A DNA stretch of 64,000 nucleotides from JBGQMW01 sp963769845 (GCA_963769845.1 CAVYNL010000012.1:1-64000), one strand, 5' to 3'. Counted from the first letter of the stretch, positions 17,170 to 26,303 are shown. Numbers and translations: made by a program. The notes: a model not told the origin generated them from the letters alone.

Positions 17170-17739
17170 TCAAGAATTAGGCTTTTCGTGCGATAGGATC
17201 AGGTCAACAAGTGCGTTTTGGTCCACTTCTGCGCGTGTTCTCCAGTCGAGGTAGAGCTGTTCGTTTTCGTCTTGCGTGAGATAGCCGTACCTGATGTACC
17301 TGTCAACGTTGAGGCCGACTTTCCATCCTGGAAGTTTGTCGCGGAGGATGTCTTCGACTTCTTTTCGGGGGGATTTTCCTTTCTTGGATATGATGTAGGT
17401 GATGGCTATGGCTAGTCCGGCGAGGTCGTCTACGCGCCAGCCTATCATTTTAGCTTCTTTAGGCGTTATTTCGCCGCGTAGCGTGATCAGGAATCGCGCT
17501 TTGTCGAGCTGTTCCGTCGTGGGTTTCTCGACAGGTCTGTCTTCCTCGAAGACGGTTTTGACTTGCAGGTCGAGCGTTTTGAGGTAACCATCCAGGAGTT
17601 TGAGGACTTTGGGATAGTCGGGACCGAGCGCTTTTCGGAGTTCCCATCCTTTGACTCCCGGTTTCTTGTGTCTTTTGTAGAAGAGCAGGTGAGTTGCCCG
17701 TTTCAGTTTGCTGGCGTAGTAGGCTTTTCTTTTGCTCAT
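17170..17739 (-). CDS. MAGE/Nse3-like winged-helix (KITE) protein
   Basis: A 189-residue protein from ATG 17739, overlapping the kleisin stop by ATGA. It appears to hold two winged-helix domains: about 10-90 (GVKGWELRKALGPDYPKVLK) and about 100-185. The second matches the MAGE/Nse3 pattern: a hydrophobic helix (DLAGLAIAITYIISKKGK), a helix ending in RDKLPGW, the YIRYGYLTQDE strand, and a YLDWRTRAEVDQNALVDLIL close, equivalent to the MAGE WGPRAxxE motif. KITE proteins bind the kleisin in SMC complexes. The family call is by eye and needs structure comparison, but the operon context fits well. Confidence 0.65.
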   Translation of the reverse strand: MSKRKAYYASKLKRATHLLFYKRHKKPGVKGWELRKALGPDYPKVLKLLDGYLKTLDLQVKTVFEEDRPVEKPTTEQLDKARFLITLRGEITPKEAKMIGWRVDDLAGLAIAITYIISKKGKSPRKEVEDILRDKLPGWKVGLNVDRYIRYGYLTQDENEQLYLDWRTRAEVDQNALVDLILSHEKPNS

Positions 17740-18563
17740 TGGAGTTCTCCTTTTTTCCATTTCTGCCAGTCTATGGCTGAAACGGCTATGGGGATGGAGA
17801 CCTGCTGTTTGTTGGCTGTTCTCGGCGCGGGCTTCTGGTGGGGGACTATGAATATTTCCTCTTCGAGTGGGTGGATCTCCAGTGTAGCGTAGCCGTAGGT
17901 GATGAGGAAGCTTGTCATGAAGGCTCTTTGAACCGTTTCGTTGTAGGTTTCTGCGCCCACGAAGTTCCAGTAGTGGATTTTGCCGTTCTCGCCCTTTTCT
18001 GCTGTGCTTCTTTTGAGTTCTTGCCAGAAGGTTTCCAGCTCTTCTGAGAAGGCTATGTCTTTGAGGATTCTCTCGTTGATGAGCTCTTCTCTTGTTGCGG
18101 TGCCCGTTTCGTTTTCCCCGAGGGCGCCTTCCTTCCATCTTTCCTTCATGGGCAACAGGCTGTCCCAGTATTCAAGGGCCTCGGTCATGCTGCGGAGCGA
18201 GATCTGTTCAAGCTCGATCGTCGGGCGCCAGACCTTGGCGAAGGTTTCAACGATGTCCACTTTTTCCATTCGTCTGATTTTGTCCTCGAGGAGGAACGGG
18301 TCAGTGTACAGTGATGTTGAGCGGTGTTTGACCCATTCGCTCTGGAGTTTTGTGACGGAGGCGAGGCGGTGCACTGTTTCAGCGTCTAGGCACAGGTCCT
18401 CCGATATTTTCCATTCTGAGAAGTACTCTTTGACCGTGTTTATGTTGCCTTTGATGTCGACGAGGAAGGGGTCGAGTGAGCGGTCCTCAATAGACTTGCA
18501 GGTGTCAATGATGCGTTGCAGTTTTTCCCTTCCGAGGCATTCGTGCTCTTTCTTGGACTGCAT
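17736..18563 (-). CDS. Kleisin-like subunit (ScpA/Nse4-like)
   Basis: 275 residues from ATG 18563, overlapping the SMC stop by one base. The N-terminal part resembles the ScpA helical region (SLDPFLVDIKGNINTVKEYF, then LCLDAETVHRLASVTKLQSE), where kleisins pack on the SMC neck. The middle is charged and helical. The C-terminal segment (about 205-250: ETVQRAFMTSFLITYGYATL, then a beta wing EIFIVP) looks like the ScpA winged helix that binds the SMC head. Sequence similarity to kleisins is always weak, so the call leans on gene order between an SMC ATPase and a KITE-like protein. Confidence 0.6.
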   Translation of the reverse strand: MQSKKEHECLGREKLQRIIDTCKSIEDRSLDPFLVDIKGNINTVKEYFSEWKISEDLCLDAETVHRLASVTKLQSEWVKHRSTSLYTDPFLLEDKIRRMEKVDIVETFAKVWRPTIELEQISLRSMTEALEYWDSLLPMKERWKEGALGENETGTATREELINERILKDIAFSEELETFWQELKRSTAEKGENGKIHYWNFVGAETYNETVQRAFMTSFLITYGYATLEIHPLEEEIFIVPHQKPAPRTANKQQVSIPIAVSAIDWQKWKKGELQ

Positions 18564-20506
18564 CACGCGACCTCCCTGACGATTGACTTGCCCTCTATGT
18601 TCTGCACTGTGATGATGTTCACTTCTTCTTTTGCGAAGGTTATCTGGCTTGGCGTGATGACGACGTACTGGGCATTCGAGTCATTCACAGCAGAGATAAG
18701 CATCTGAGCGATCAGTTCACGGTTTTTGGGGTCCATGTGAATGTCATACTCGTCCACGGCCCGGAACGGTGAGCGGACGTGCTGCTGCAAAGCGAGCAGG
18801 AAGCTCATCGTGGCCGTCGTTCTCTCGCCGCCGCTCTGCGTGTAGGCATCAAGCGGGACAGGTCTGCTGCCTTTGAAGCCGACGAGGATCTCAAGACCCG
18901 CGGCTTCTATGTCCTGCGGGTTGGCGAGTCTGACTTCGCCGATCGCTTGAGCCTGCATGAGCGTCTTCTGGTACTCAAGGCTCGCCCGGTCAAGCAGGGC
19001 TTGCATCACGGTGCGCCATGACTGCATCCTTGTTTTGACTTCCTCCAGCGTCTTTTCGCGATTCTCAGTGACAAGCTGGGCTTTCTGCTTGAGCTCAAGG
19101 TATAGTTTTGAGTAGGATTCGTACATGCGCTCGATATCTTCTGAAACGTCTGCCAGCGCCGCCAGGTGACCGTCTGTAGTGCGAATTTCGTCTATGATGT
19201 CGGCTGTTTCCTTGACCACGGCGATCCTGGCCCCACTCTGTTCGGCTTTTCTTGTTACCTCTTCAACGCGGACATTCGCTTCATTCAGTTCTCTTTCAAG
19301 CTTTTTCAGACTGACGAGAGCGCTTTCTGTACGGTACTGCAGAAGGGCCAGTTTTATGCGGCACTCCAGAACCTCGTTGCTCACTTTTTCAAGCGAGTCT
19401 TCGAGAGCTTCTGTTCGTGTCTCGTTTTCTTGTATTCCTTGCTTCAGTTTCGTGAGTTGTTCTTCCGAGTTTTGGATGAGCTCCTTCACGTTCTGGGTTC
19501 GCAGGAGTTTGAACTGCGAGCTTGCCTTCGTTGATGTGCTTGGCAGAGACGCTGGTGTGCTGTCCAAGATTCTAGTTTCTTCTAGCAATTGCTGGCAAAA
19601 CGAGACCGTTGATTCGTTCGCGGCTTTCTGGTATTCCAAGTCGAGACGTTCTGCGAAAAGCGATTTCCGTTCTGTTCTGAGCTTCTCATTTTCTGATTGC
19701 TGGCTTTCCAAACGGTCTTCGGATGATTTTGTTTCTTCTTCAATCCTATTCAGGTTGTCCTTTTCGTTTTTCCTTTCGGTTTCGAGCTGTTTGACATTTT
19801 GTTCTCTTCTTGTGACCTCTGCCCAGGCTAGTTCTCTTTCTAGGAACCTCCTTTTTGTCTGTAGTTGTTTCTTTTCTTGGTATCTGTCGTACTGTTCTCT
19901 CCAGTAGTTCAGCGTCTGCTCGGCTGATTCTAGCAGTTTGCTCATGGAGTCTTCCTGGCTCATTATTCTCCCGAGCTTTCGCTGGGCCTGAAGCACGTTT
20001 TCGCGGTAGGGTTCAAGTCCAACGGCGGCTTCGACTATGCGCAGTTTTTCCTGCACTGAGAGGACTGTGAACTGTTCAACCATGTTCTGATGCATTATGA
20101 TCAGGATGTTGTCCGGGTCAACGCCTAACCTGCCGAGGAGTCTCTCCACGTCTTGCTTCGTAACAGCTCGGTTTTCAAGCTCAAACCAGTAGTTTCCGTC
20201 CTTTCGGAGCACGCGAGTTAGGAAAAGCTGGTCTTTGTTGAATTTGGGCACGGGCCTGTTTTTGCCCCTTTTGGCGTTGTCTAGGACTATGGTGACGCGG
20301 CCCTGTTCCTTTCCCCATCGTATCAAGTCGCTCAATTTCTTAGACCGTTCGGTGTACGTTTGTCCAAGCGCCACAGAGATCGCGAGAAGGAGTGATGATT
20401 TGCCGGAGCCGTTGGGTCCGCAGATGACGTTGACGCCTGATTTGAAAGGTACCCTAGCATACTCGTAAGACATGAAGTTTTCAAGGATTACCTCTTGAAT
20501 GAGCAT
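18563..20506 (-). CDS. Short SMC-like ATPase, Smc5/6-like heads, no visible hinge
   Basis: A 647-residue SMC-family ATPase. The N-terminal head has Walker A GPNGSGKSS (30-38), a Q-loop at HQNMVEQFT and a RIVEAAVGLEPYRE helix. The C-terminal head has signature SGGERTTATMSFLLALQ (558 onward) and Walker B FRAVDEYDIHMDPKN with D585-E586; the VDExxxxMDP form is characteristic of Smc5/6. The coiled-coil arms are only about 120-180 residues each and are joined by a Ser/Thr/Pro-rich linker (about 313-334) where a roughly 150-residue hinge or a Rad50 CxxC hook would be expected. Normal SMCs are 1000-1200 residues. The start is ATG 20506, not TTG 20545, because the TATA box at about 20551-20561 places transcription downstream of the TTG. 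It leads a four-gene operon. Confidence 0.88.
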   Translation of the reverse strand: MLIQEVILENFMSYEYARVPFKSGVNVICGPNGSGKSSLLLAISVALGQTYTERSKKLSDLIRWGKEQGRVTIVLDNAKRGKNRPVPKFNKDQLFLTRVLRKDGNYWFELENRAVTKQDVERLLGRLGVDPDNILIIMHQNMVEQFTVLSVQEKLRIVEAAVGLEPYRENVLQAQRKLGRIMSQEDSMSKLLESAEQTLNYWREQYDRYQEKKQLQTKRRFLERELAWAEVTRREQNVKQLETERKNEKDNLNRIEEETKSSEDRLESQQSENEKLRTERKSLFAERLDLEYQKAANESTVSFCQQLLEETRILDSTPASLPSTSTKASSQFKLLRTQNVKELIQNSEEQLTKLKQGIQENETRTEALEDSLEKVSNEVLECRIKLALLQYRTESALVSLKKLERELNEANVRVEEVTRKAEQSGARIAVVKETADIIDEIRTTDGHLAALADVSEDIERMYESYSKLYLELKQKAQLVTENREKTLEEVKTRMQSWRTVMQALLDRASLEYQKTLMQAQAIGEVRLANPQDIEAAGLEILVGFKGSRPVPLDAYTQSGGERTTATMSFLLALQQHVRSPFRAVDEYDIHMDPKNRELIAQMLISAVNDSNAQYVVITPSQITFAKEEVNIITVQNIEGKSIVREVA

Positions 20507-20550
20507 GAGACCTTTTTGCCTCTTGGCGGCATTAATAGAGGCCAAACTCT

Positions 20551-20561
20551 ATTATTAAAAC
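20551..20561 (-). promoter_or_regulatory. TATA box of the SMC operon
   Basis: On the minus strand TTTTAATAATA. It is about 26 bases upstream of a predicted transcription start near 20530, giving a leader of about 24 bases with AAAGGT before ATG 20506. Confidence 0.5.
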
Positions 20562-20689
20562 AAATTGGACAGTTCTACTACAAACAGGCGTGTTCTACCG
20601 TTTCGTCTTTCTGAACCTTTTTCCATTGGTCTTGAAAAATCATGGCCGATCGGAGCGAGTTATGGTAAAAGATGAAATAGCTGGGAGTA

Positions 20690-20710
20690 AGTCTATACAA
20701 AAAAAGGAGG
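20690..20710 (-). terminator. Poly-T terminator after cohesin-dockerin gene
   Basis: A run of seven T residues on the minus strand, 15-22 bases after the stop codon at 20719, in keeping with archaeal T-tract termination. Confidence 0.5.
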
Positions 20711-20718
20711 CTGGAAGG

Positions 20719-21807
20719 TCACTTTTTCCAGAAGTCTCTTGCAACTAATCCTAAGTCGAGCATGTTGACGACGCCGTCACCGTTGACGTCTGCGGCTGGG
20801 TTCCAGCGTGCATTGCCTTCGTGAGAGCCGAATGCTTTTGCGGCTAAGCCGATGTCCGCCATGTCGACTCTTCCGTCGCCGTTTATGTCCGTGGTCGGTC
20901 CAGTTGGAGACATTATCGTTAGTTGCTTGCTTTTTGAGTTGTTGGTTGGGTCGGTGTCGAACGGTACGACTGTGGCGCTGGCGGTTATCGTGTGTTTGCC
21001 GACTGCTGCATCTGTGGTGTTCCACTCGAACATCAGGGTTTTGCTGCTGGCTGGTGCGAGTGCGGCCACATTAAGCGTGGTGATGGTTGTTGAGTCGAAT
21101 GCTATTGTTACGTCGAATGTTTCGGAGACCGTGCCGTTGTTGAGGACGACTACTGTTACCGTAACGTTGTCAAGGCCCTGCTTCGGGCGGTCGTTTGAGA
21201 ACGACAAGTCAGTTATGGCAATATCGCGGACTGGTTGCGGAGGACTGTAAGTGTACGTTGCGCTACCGATGCTCATGCCTGAGACGGTGTTCAGGTCTGG
21301 GTCTAGAACGAATGTGTTGCCGGCTGCTGGGTCTTCGACTGATATGAGGCTTGACAGGGTTTCGTCGTTTTGCGGTGCGGTCGTTATCTTGAATTCGATC
21401 CAGAACAGTGTGCCGGTTCCTGCTGGAACGCTGTCTGAGCCGACGAGTGACTCGCCGTGCACTACGAATCCAGCCGTGTTGTCGATTGTCGGTGTGACGG
21501 GTATTGTGCCTTTGGGTGTGAAGAACAGGCTCTTGCCCGTGCCCGTGTAGTCTGCGCGTACGGCGTTGATCTGGGATGCGTTGAAGTTTACTCTGACCTG
21601 CCATGTATACGAGGGTCCTGTCGTGGCTATGTTGATGGTTACGTTGAACTTGTCTCCTACGTTGGTGTGAGTCGTGTCGAAGTTTAGGCTGTCGGGTGTT
21701 ATCCAGATTGCTGGTGGTGGAGGTGATGCTCTTATCGCTGGTATGACGCCTATTATCACTGCGGCGATGGCGATCGCTGCAATTATCCTACTCATCTTTT
21801 TGTACAT
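20719..21807 (-). CDS. Secreted cohesin-CARDB-dockerin protein
   Basis: A 362-residue exported protein. ATG 21807 is preceded by an AGGAGAAGAGAG site; an upstream start at 21879 would add non-signal residues. Residues 5-27 are the signal peptide. About 33-175 resembles a cohesin-like beta domain (ITPDSLNFDTTHTNVGDKF, then GTLFWIEFKIT). About 190-300 is a CARDB-type adhesion fold (VRDIAITDLSFSNDRPKQG). Residues 307-362 form a dockerin with two calcium loops (DINGDGRVDMADIGLAAKAF and DVNGDGVVNMLDLGLVARDF). Having both cohesin and dockerin in one chain would allow self-assembly or chains on the cell surface. It is divergent from the subtilase gene. Confidence 0.8.
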   Translation of the reverse strand: MYKKMSRIIAAIAIAAVIIGVIPAIRASPPPPAIWITPDSLNFDTTHTNVGDKFNVTINIATTGPSYTWQVRVNFNASQINAVRADYTGTGKSLFFTPKGTIPVTPTIDNTAGFVVHGESLVGSDSVPAGTGTLFWIEFKITTAPQNDETLSSLISVEDPAAGNTFVLDPDLNTVSGMSIGSATYTYSPPQPVRDIAITDLSFSNDRPKQGLDNVTVTVVVLNNGTVSETFDVTIAFDSTTITTLNVAALAPASSKTLMFEWNTTDAAVGKHTITASATVVPFDTDPTNNSKSKQLTIMSPTGPTTDINGDGRVDMADIGLAAKAFGSHEGNARWNPAADVNGDGVVNMLDLGLVARDFWKK

Positions 21808-22060
21808 TCTCTCTTCTCCTTTCCATTTGGATCGCATGCTCTCTGCTTGGTCCAATTGCTGGACGTTGTCAAGGAGCATGGTTATTGCTCATTTCTTCTC
21901 TCCTGAAATGACGCTTGACATTCTGAACGAAGCCCTTTTTATTGCTTATGGAATTTTGTTCTACGTCACCGCACCGTGCGCGCATCTGACGAACTTCTGC
22001 CATTTTCTAAAATCTTATATTCAACATGATGATCACAATTCACGTCAGATTTCCTGAGGA

Positions 22061-24685
22061 ATGAAGTTTATGCTGAAGCGTTTTGTTGTTTCTGTCCTGA
22101 TAGCTTTCGTTGTTTTTTCATGTGTTGGAAACATTCTGGGCGCTGCAGACATCTCAGGCTTGTCTCGGGCTTCAGTCTCTGGGATTCCTCCTGCTGCTTC
22201 TAGCGGTGTAACATCTAGGGTTGTTTTCGGCGTCAACAATGGGCTTCCAGGAGCGTGCGTTGACCTTACAGGTCTGATCACTCAGATGAATGGAAAGGTC
22301 GTGGACACGGTTTCAGCTGATGGCAAAACGATCGCGTTGGTTGTCGATGTTCCTTCAAGCAGTTATTCTCTTATTCAGAAGGTTGCTGTTGCAAGGGGGC
22401 TGGTGAGGTACGTTGAGCCTACCATGGAGTTCAAAGCCCAGTTCGCGCCTAACGACCCCTACTATGTCTACCAGTGGGGTCCGAAAAAAATACAGGCGAA
22501 TTTAGCTTGGGACGTGACAACTGGGAACTCGTCTCTAATCGTGGCGATCATCGACACAGGCATTGACTATTCTCATCCTGACCTTGTGAGCAACTATGTT
22601 TCGCTTGGTTACGACTGGATTCACAACAGCAGCGGTCCTCTTGACGACAATGGTCACGGGACCCATGTTGCCGGGATAATAGCTGCGACGCTAAACAACG
22701 GCATAGGCATCGCTGGTGTCGCGCAAGTTCGGATCATGGCTGAGAAAGCTTTGAACTCGACAGGTTGGGGTGAGGATGTTGACTTGGCAAAGGCCATGAT
22801 TCATGCTGTTGACCACGGTGCGAAGATTCTCAGCAACAGTTGGGGCAGCGACTCTGACAGCTTGCTGATTCATGACGCAGTCCAGTACGCGTATGAAAAC
22901 GATGTCCTAGTTGTTGCCGCAGCCGGCAACGCAGGTTCAAACGCTCCATTCTATCCCGCAGCTTATCCTGAAGTCGTGTCCGTTGCCGCAACAGACCAGT
23001 TTGATGACCCTGCAAGCTTTTCGAACTGGGGAGACTGGATTGAGGTTTCAGCTCCTGGAGTAAACATCTATTCAACGATGCCCACGTATCTCGTTACCTT
23101 GAACCTTGAAGGCTATTCCATGAACTATGATTACTTGAGCGGAACGTCTATGGCCTGCCCGCATGTTTCAGCCGTTGCTGCTTTGATATGGAGCAGGTTC
23201 TCGAACGCATCGCGAAATTGGGTTAGAGAACAGTTGCGGCGGTCAGCAGACGACCTGGGCGCGCCTGGTTACGATGTGTACTACGGCTATGGGAGAGTTA
23301 ATGCATACAACGCTGTGTCGGAAGCCCCTGCGCAACATGACGTTGTGCTGTACGGCTACGATAGGCCGAGGGCTATTCAGCCAGGGGATAACGTGTCTTT
23401 CAACGTTGGCGTGTTGAATTTTGGGCTCAGTGATGAGAGCAATTTGCTCGTCGAGCTTCTCGTGGATGGAGTCACGACTGACAGTTCCGCTATCGGATCG
23501 TTGACGAGCGGCTCGTTCTCAACCGTTCCTCTTCTGTGGAATCCTCAGGAAGAGGGAGAATACAACGTCACTTTCTACGTGCTGCCAGTTTTAGGCGAGA
23601 CAGTGACTAGCAACAACGTGGTTTCAGCCATGATCGGCGTGCATTTCCTAGTCACGCTAAGTCCATCAAGCGGACCTGTCGGCACAGTTCTGACTGTCTA
23701 CGGGAGGGAGTTTACGTCGTCGAGCATGGTTGCGGTGACTTTCAATGACCTGTACATTGGTTCTGCTGTGACAGACTCTTCTGGGAACTTCACTTTTGCC
23801 TTCAACGTGCCTGTTTCGCTCGCGGAAATGCAGGTCGTTAAGGCGTTCGATGCTTATGTGTTTGGGGAGGCAAACTTCACGGTTGTGGATGTTGCTCCAC
23901 TCGGCGTTCAGCTGGACTGCGGCGCGGTTCATTTCAGTGGAGAGATCGTAACTTTCTATGCTCAAGCGACCTTCAAGGGTCAACCCGTCAACGCCACGAT
24001 AACTGAGAGCCTGTTGTACAAGCCTGATGGAACATCTGGCACGCTGGCCCTGCAGTCGATCGCAACTGGTCTCTACAAGGGCTCGTATTCACTGCCGAGC
24101 GATGCTCAGCCTGGGTCCTACGCGCTCACAGTTACGGCTACCTACGAGACAGACACAATTATATCGAATGGAACTTCGCTTAAAACCTTCTTGGTAAGTC
24201 AAACTTTTTCAGGCTGGAACGCTCTGCTGGTCGGCTTGAACGCCACTGTGGGAACGATCAAGACTGACCTAGGCCTAGTGCAAGTGCAGTTTGACGAAAT
24301 CAACGCGTCACTCTACAGCTTTTCAGGGAATATTGTCACCTTGAACTCGACGCTTGGAACGATTCGGACAGACTTGGATACAATAGAGCTGAAGGTAACG
24401 GCCATAGATGGCACAACAGCGACAATTCAGACGGTTCTAGGAACTGTCAACGGCACGGTCACGTCGATGAATGACCAGACTGCAACCATCATGGTTCCAA
24501 AGATCGGACAGGTTCAGGCCGACATAAGTGGTTTGAAGCAGACAAGCGCTGATTTGACAATTTTGCAGTACGTGATTGTCGCGGTAGCGGCGACGGCGGC
24601 TGTAGCTGCAGTGGTTTCAGTTGCCATACTGAGAAGAAGGAAGGCGGTTAGTGTGAAACAGGATATTCCTGCACCTCCGTCCTGA
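22061..24685 (+). CDS. Membrane-anchored subtilisin-like protease
   Basis: An 874-residue S8 peptidase exported to the cell surface. It has a signal peptide (about 5-28) and a propeptide-like region (about 50-130). The catalytic triad is complete: D165 in IIDTGIDYSHPD, H199 in DDNGHGTHVAG and S363 in SGTSMACPH, with oxyanion N290 in AAAGNAG. C-terminal to this are a CARDB-like domain (about 425-525), an IPT/TIG-like domain (about 530-615), another beta domain, then a Thr/Asp-rich stalk (about 715-830) with repeating TLGTIxTDLD-like units. A membrane helix and RRRK tail close the protein. It probably processes surface or imported proteins. The architecture resembles S-layer-associated proteases of archaea. 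Confidence 0.93.
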   Translation: MKFMLKRFVVSVLIAFVVFSCVGNILGAADISGLSRASVSGIPPAASSGVTSRVVFGVNNGLPGACVDLTGLITQMNGKVVDTVSADGKTIALVVDVPSSSYSLIQKVAVARGLVRYVEPTMEFKAQFAPNDPYYVYQWGPKKIQANLAWDVTTGNSSLIVAIIDTGIDYSHPDLVSNYVSLGYDWIHNSSGPLDDNGHGTHVAGIIAATLNNGIGIAGVAQVRIMAEKALNSTGWGEDVDLAKAMIHAVDHGAKILSNSWGSDSDSLLIHDAVQYAYENDVLVVAAAGNAGSNAPFYPAAYPEVVSVAATDQFDDPASFSNWGDWIEVSAPGVNIYSTMPTYLVTLNLEGYSMNYDYLSGTSMACPHVSAVAALIWSRFSNASRNWVREQLRRSADDLGAPGYDVYYGYGRVNAYNAVSEAPAQHDVVLYGYDRPRAIQPGDNVSFNVGVLNFGLSDESNLLVELLVDGVTTDSSAIGSLTSGSFSTVPLLWNPQEEGEYNVTFYVLPVLGETVTSNNVVSAMIGVHFLVTLSPSSGPVGTVLTVYGREFTSSSMVAVTFNDLYIGSAVTDSSGNFTFAFNVPVSLAEMQVVKAFDAYVFGEANFTVVDVAPLGVQLDCGAVHFSGEIVTFYAQATFKGQPVNATITESLLYKPDGTSGTLALQSIATGLYKGSYSLPSDAQPGSYALTVTATYETDTIISNGTSLKTFLVSQTFSGWNALLVGLNATVGTIKTDLGLVQVQFDEINASLYSFSGNIVTLNSTLGTIRTDLDTIELKVTAIDGTTATIQTVLGTVNGTVTSMNDQTATIMVPKIGQVQADISGLKQTSADLTILQYVIVAVAATAAVAAVVSVAILRRRKAVSVKQDIPAPPS

Positions 24686-24799
24686 TATTGAACGAATGTG
24701 TTTCAAAACGGCTGTCATGCCTAGCCGGTTCCAACCCTGCTTCCAACATATTGAGCGAAATGGGCTTTCAGCCTGAAGACGATCAATATTGGTCCAAAG

Positions 24800-25330
24800 C
24801 TAGTATTCGATTCCTTTTCTTGCTTCCGTGCCTTTGCTGAAGGGGTGTTTGACCTCTTTCATTTCAGTGACCAAATCTGCGACTTCAACTATCTCTTCAG
24901 GTGCGTTCCGTCCTGTCAATATCAACTCAAGGCCGGAAGGCTTGCTCTTTATGAGTTTCAGGACATTTTCAAGACTTATCAGTTTCAAGTCTAATGCAAC
25001 GTTTATTTCATCCAGTATCACGATGTTGTAGCTTCCGCTTTGGACCACTTGTTCTGCGAGGTGCAACGCTTCTCGGGCGAGCTTGACGTCTTCTTTCTGA
25101 GGAGGTTTAGACGTTACGAATTTTCCTCTTCCGAAGGCTTTCAGTGTGAAGTTCGGCAGGTTTTTAACTGTGTACAGTTCGCCGTAGTCGAAACCGCCTT
25201 TTATGAATTGTATCATGTAGACCTTCAGGCCTCTCCCTGTGGCTCTTAATGCGAGACCGAAGGCGGCGGATGTTTTGCCTTTTCCGTTGCCGGTGTAAAC
25301 TTGTACGAGTCCTTTCTCAAGTTTTGTCAT
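24800..25330 (-). CDS. cobA: ATP:cob(I)alamin adenosyltransferase, CobA/CobO type
   Basis: Transfers the adenosyl group of ATP to cob(I)alamin to make adenosylcobalamin. The 176-residue length and the N-terminal P-loop GNGKGKTS (14-21) with LALRATGRG, the FIKGGFDYGEL segment, ILDEINVAL and ELILTGRNAPEEI are all family hallmarks. It overlaps the MeaB gene by 14 bases and so ends the mutase operon, which suggests that it supplies the cofactor directly to the mutase encoded upstream. It is a cytoplasmic dimer in the known family. Confidence 0.95.
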   Translation of the reverse strand: MTKLEKGLVQVYTGNGKGKTSAAFGLALRATGRGLKVYMIQFIKGGFDYGELYTVKNLPNFTLKAFGRGKFVTSKPPQKEDVKLAREALHLAEQVVQSGSYNIVILDEINVALDLKLISLENVLKLIKSKPSGLELILTGRNAPEEIVEVADLVTEMKEVKHPFSKGTEARKGIEY

Positions 25331-26282
25331 TGTTGAGTGTTCCCTCTAGGACCTTCTCCGCTGCAGTTGCCGGGTCTATTTTCTTTTCAAGTATTTTCTG
25401 CAGAAGTTCATCTAGTTTTCCTTTTCTTCTCAGTTCGTCTATGAGCACGTTTGCGGCTTTCTCTTTTATGGCTTCGATGAGTTCTGTCTCTGCCCTGTTC
25501 CTGAGCAAGGCTGTTCTACATTCGGCGTTGTCTTCCAAGAAGCATCTGTGCTCTTCCATCTTGTCAACGAGTTCCCGTATTCCTTCACCTGTTATGGCTA
25601 CTGTTTTGAGCACAGGCGGTTTCCAGGCAGCATGCTTGCTGTTCAGTTGCAGGTTAGACTGGATGTCTATGGCGGCTTTGTTGGCGTTCTCTCGGTCTGC
25701 CTTGTTGACCACGAAGATGTCTGCTATTTCCATTATTCCCGCTTTTATGGCTTGGATTTCGTCGCCGAGCCCGGGTGCGTGAACGACGATTATGGTCTGC
25801 GCCACTTTTATGATTTCTACTTCTGATTGTCCAGCGCCCACTGTTTCAACTATCACAATGTTTTTTCCAGCGGCGTCTAGCACTTTCACGGCGTCCTTTG
25901 TCGCCCTCGCTATTCCTCCCGCGTGGTTGCGGCTTGCCATGCTTCGGATGAAGACGCCTTCGTCGGTGCTGAGTTCTTGCATGCGGATCCTGTCGCCGAG
26001 AAAGGCGCCGCCTGAGAATGGACTTGTAGGGTCTACGGCGATGACGCCCACGGTCTTGCCCCTGCTCCTGTATTCTCGTATGATCTTTTCGATGAGTGTG
26101 CTCTTTCCGGCTCCGCCCGCGCCTGTCAAGCCGATGACGTGGGCTTTTCCAGTGTGGGGAAATAGTCGTGCGATGAGTTCTGGGCTTTCGTCAGTGCAGT
26201 TTTCGATGGCTGTTATGGCTTTGGCTATGCTTCTTTTGTTTCCCGCGACTACTCCGTTGACTGTTTCCTCGGTTTTGCCCAA
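25317..26282 (-). CDS. meaB: MeaB/ArgK-family GTPase, mutase chaperone
   Basis: A G3E-class P-loop GTPase of 321 residues that protects and reloads methylmalonyl-CoA mutase with cofactor. Walker A is GAGGAGKS (54-61). DPTSPFSGGAFLGDRIRM is the family-specific switch region. VETVGAGQSEVEI and the base-specificity motif VVNKAD follow. The C-terminal helices (about 255-320) form the dimerisation arm. The start is TTG 26282, 21 bases after the small mutase subunit. The operon context confirms the role. Confidence 0.95.
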   Translation of the reverse strand: MGKTEETVNGVVAGNKRSIAKAITAIENCTDESPELIARLFPHTGKAHVIGLTGAGGAGKSTLIEKIIREYRSRGKTVGVIAVDPTSPFSGGAFLGDRIRMQELSTDEGVFIRSMASRNHAGGIARATKDAVKVLDAAGKNIVIVETVGAGQSEVEIIKVAQTIIVVHAPGLGDEIQAIKAGIMEIADIFVVNKADRENANKAAIDIQSNLQLNSKHAAWKPPVLKTVAITGEGIRELVDKMEEHRCFLEDNAECRTALLRNRAETELIEAIKEKAANVLIDELRRKGKLDELLQKILEKKIDPATAAEKVLEGTLNNDKT

Positions 26283-26303
26283 CGCTGCTGCACATCGCGA
26301 CTG

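Noticed and set aside
17740..18138. N-terminal extension of the MAGE-like protein
   Set aside because: These residues come from reading the kleisin gene out of frame; ATG 17739 overlaps the kleisin stop and starts the real protein.
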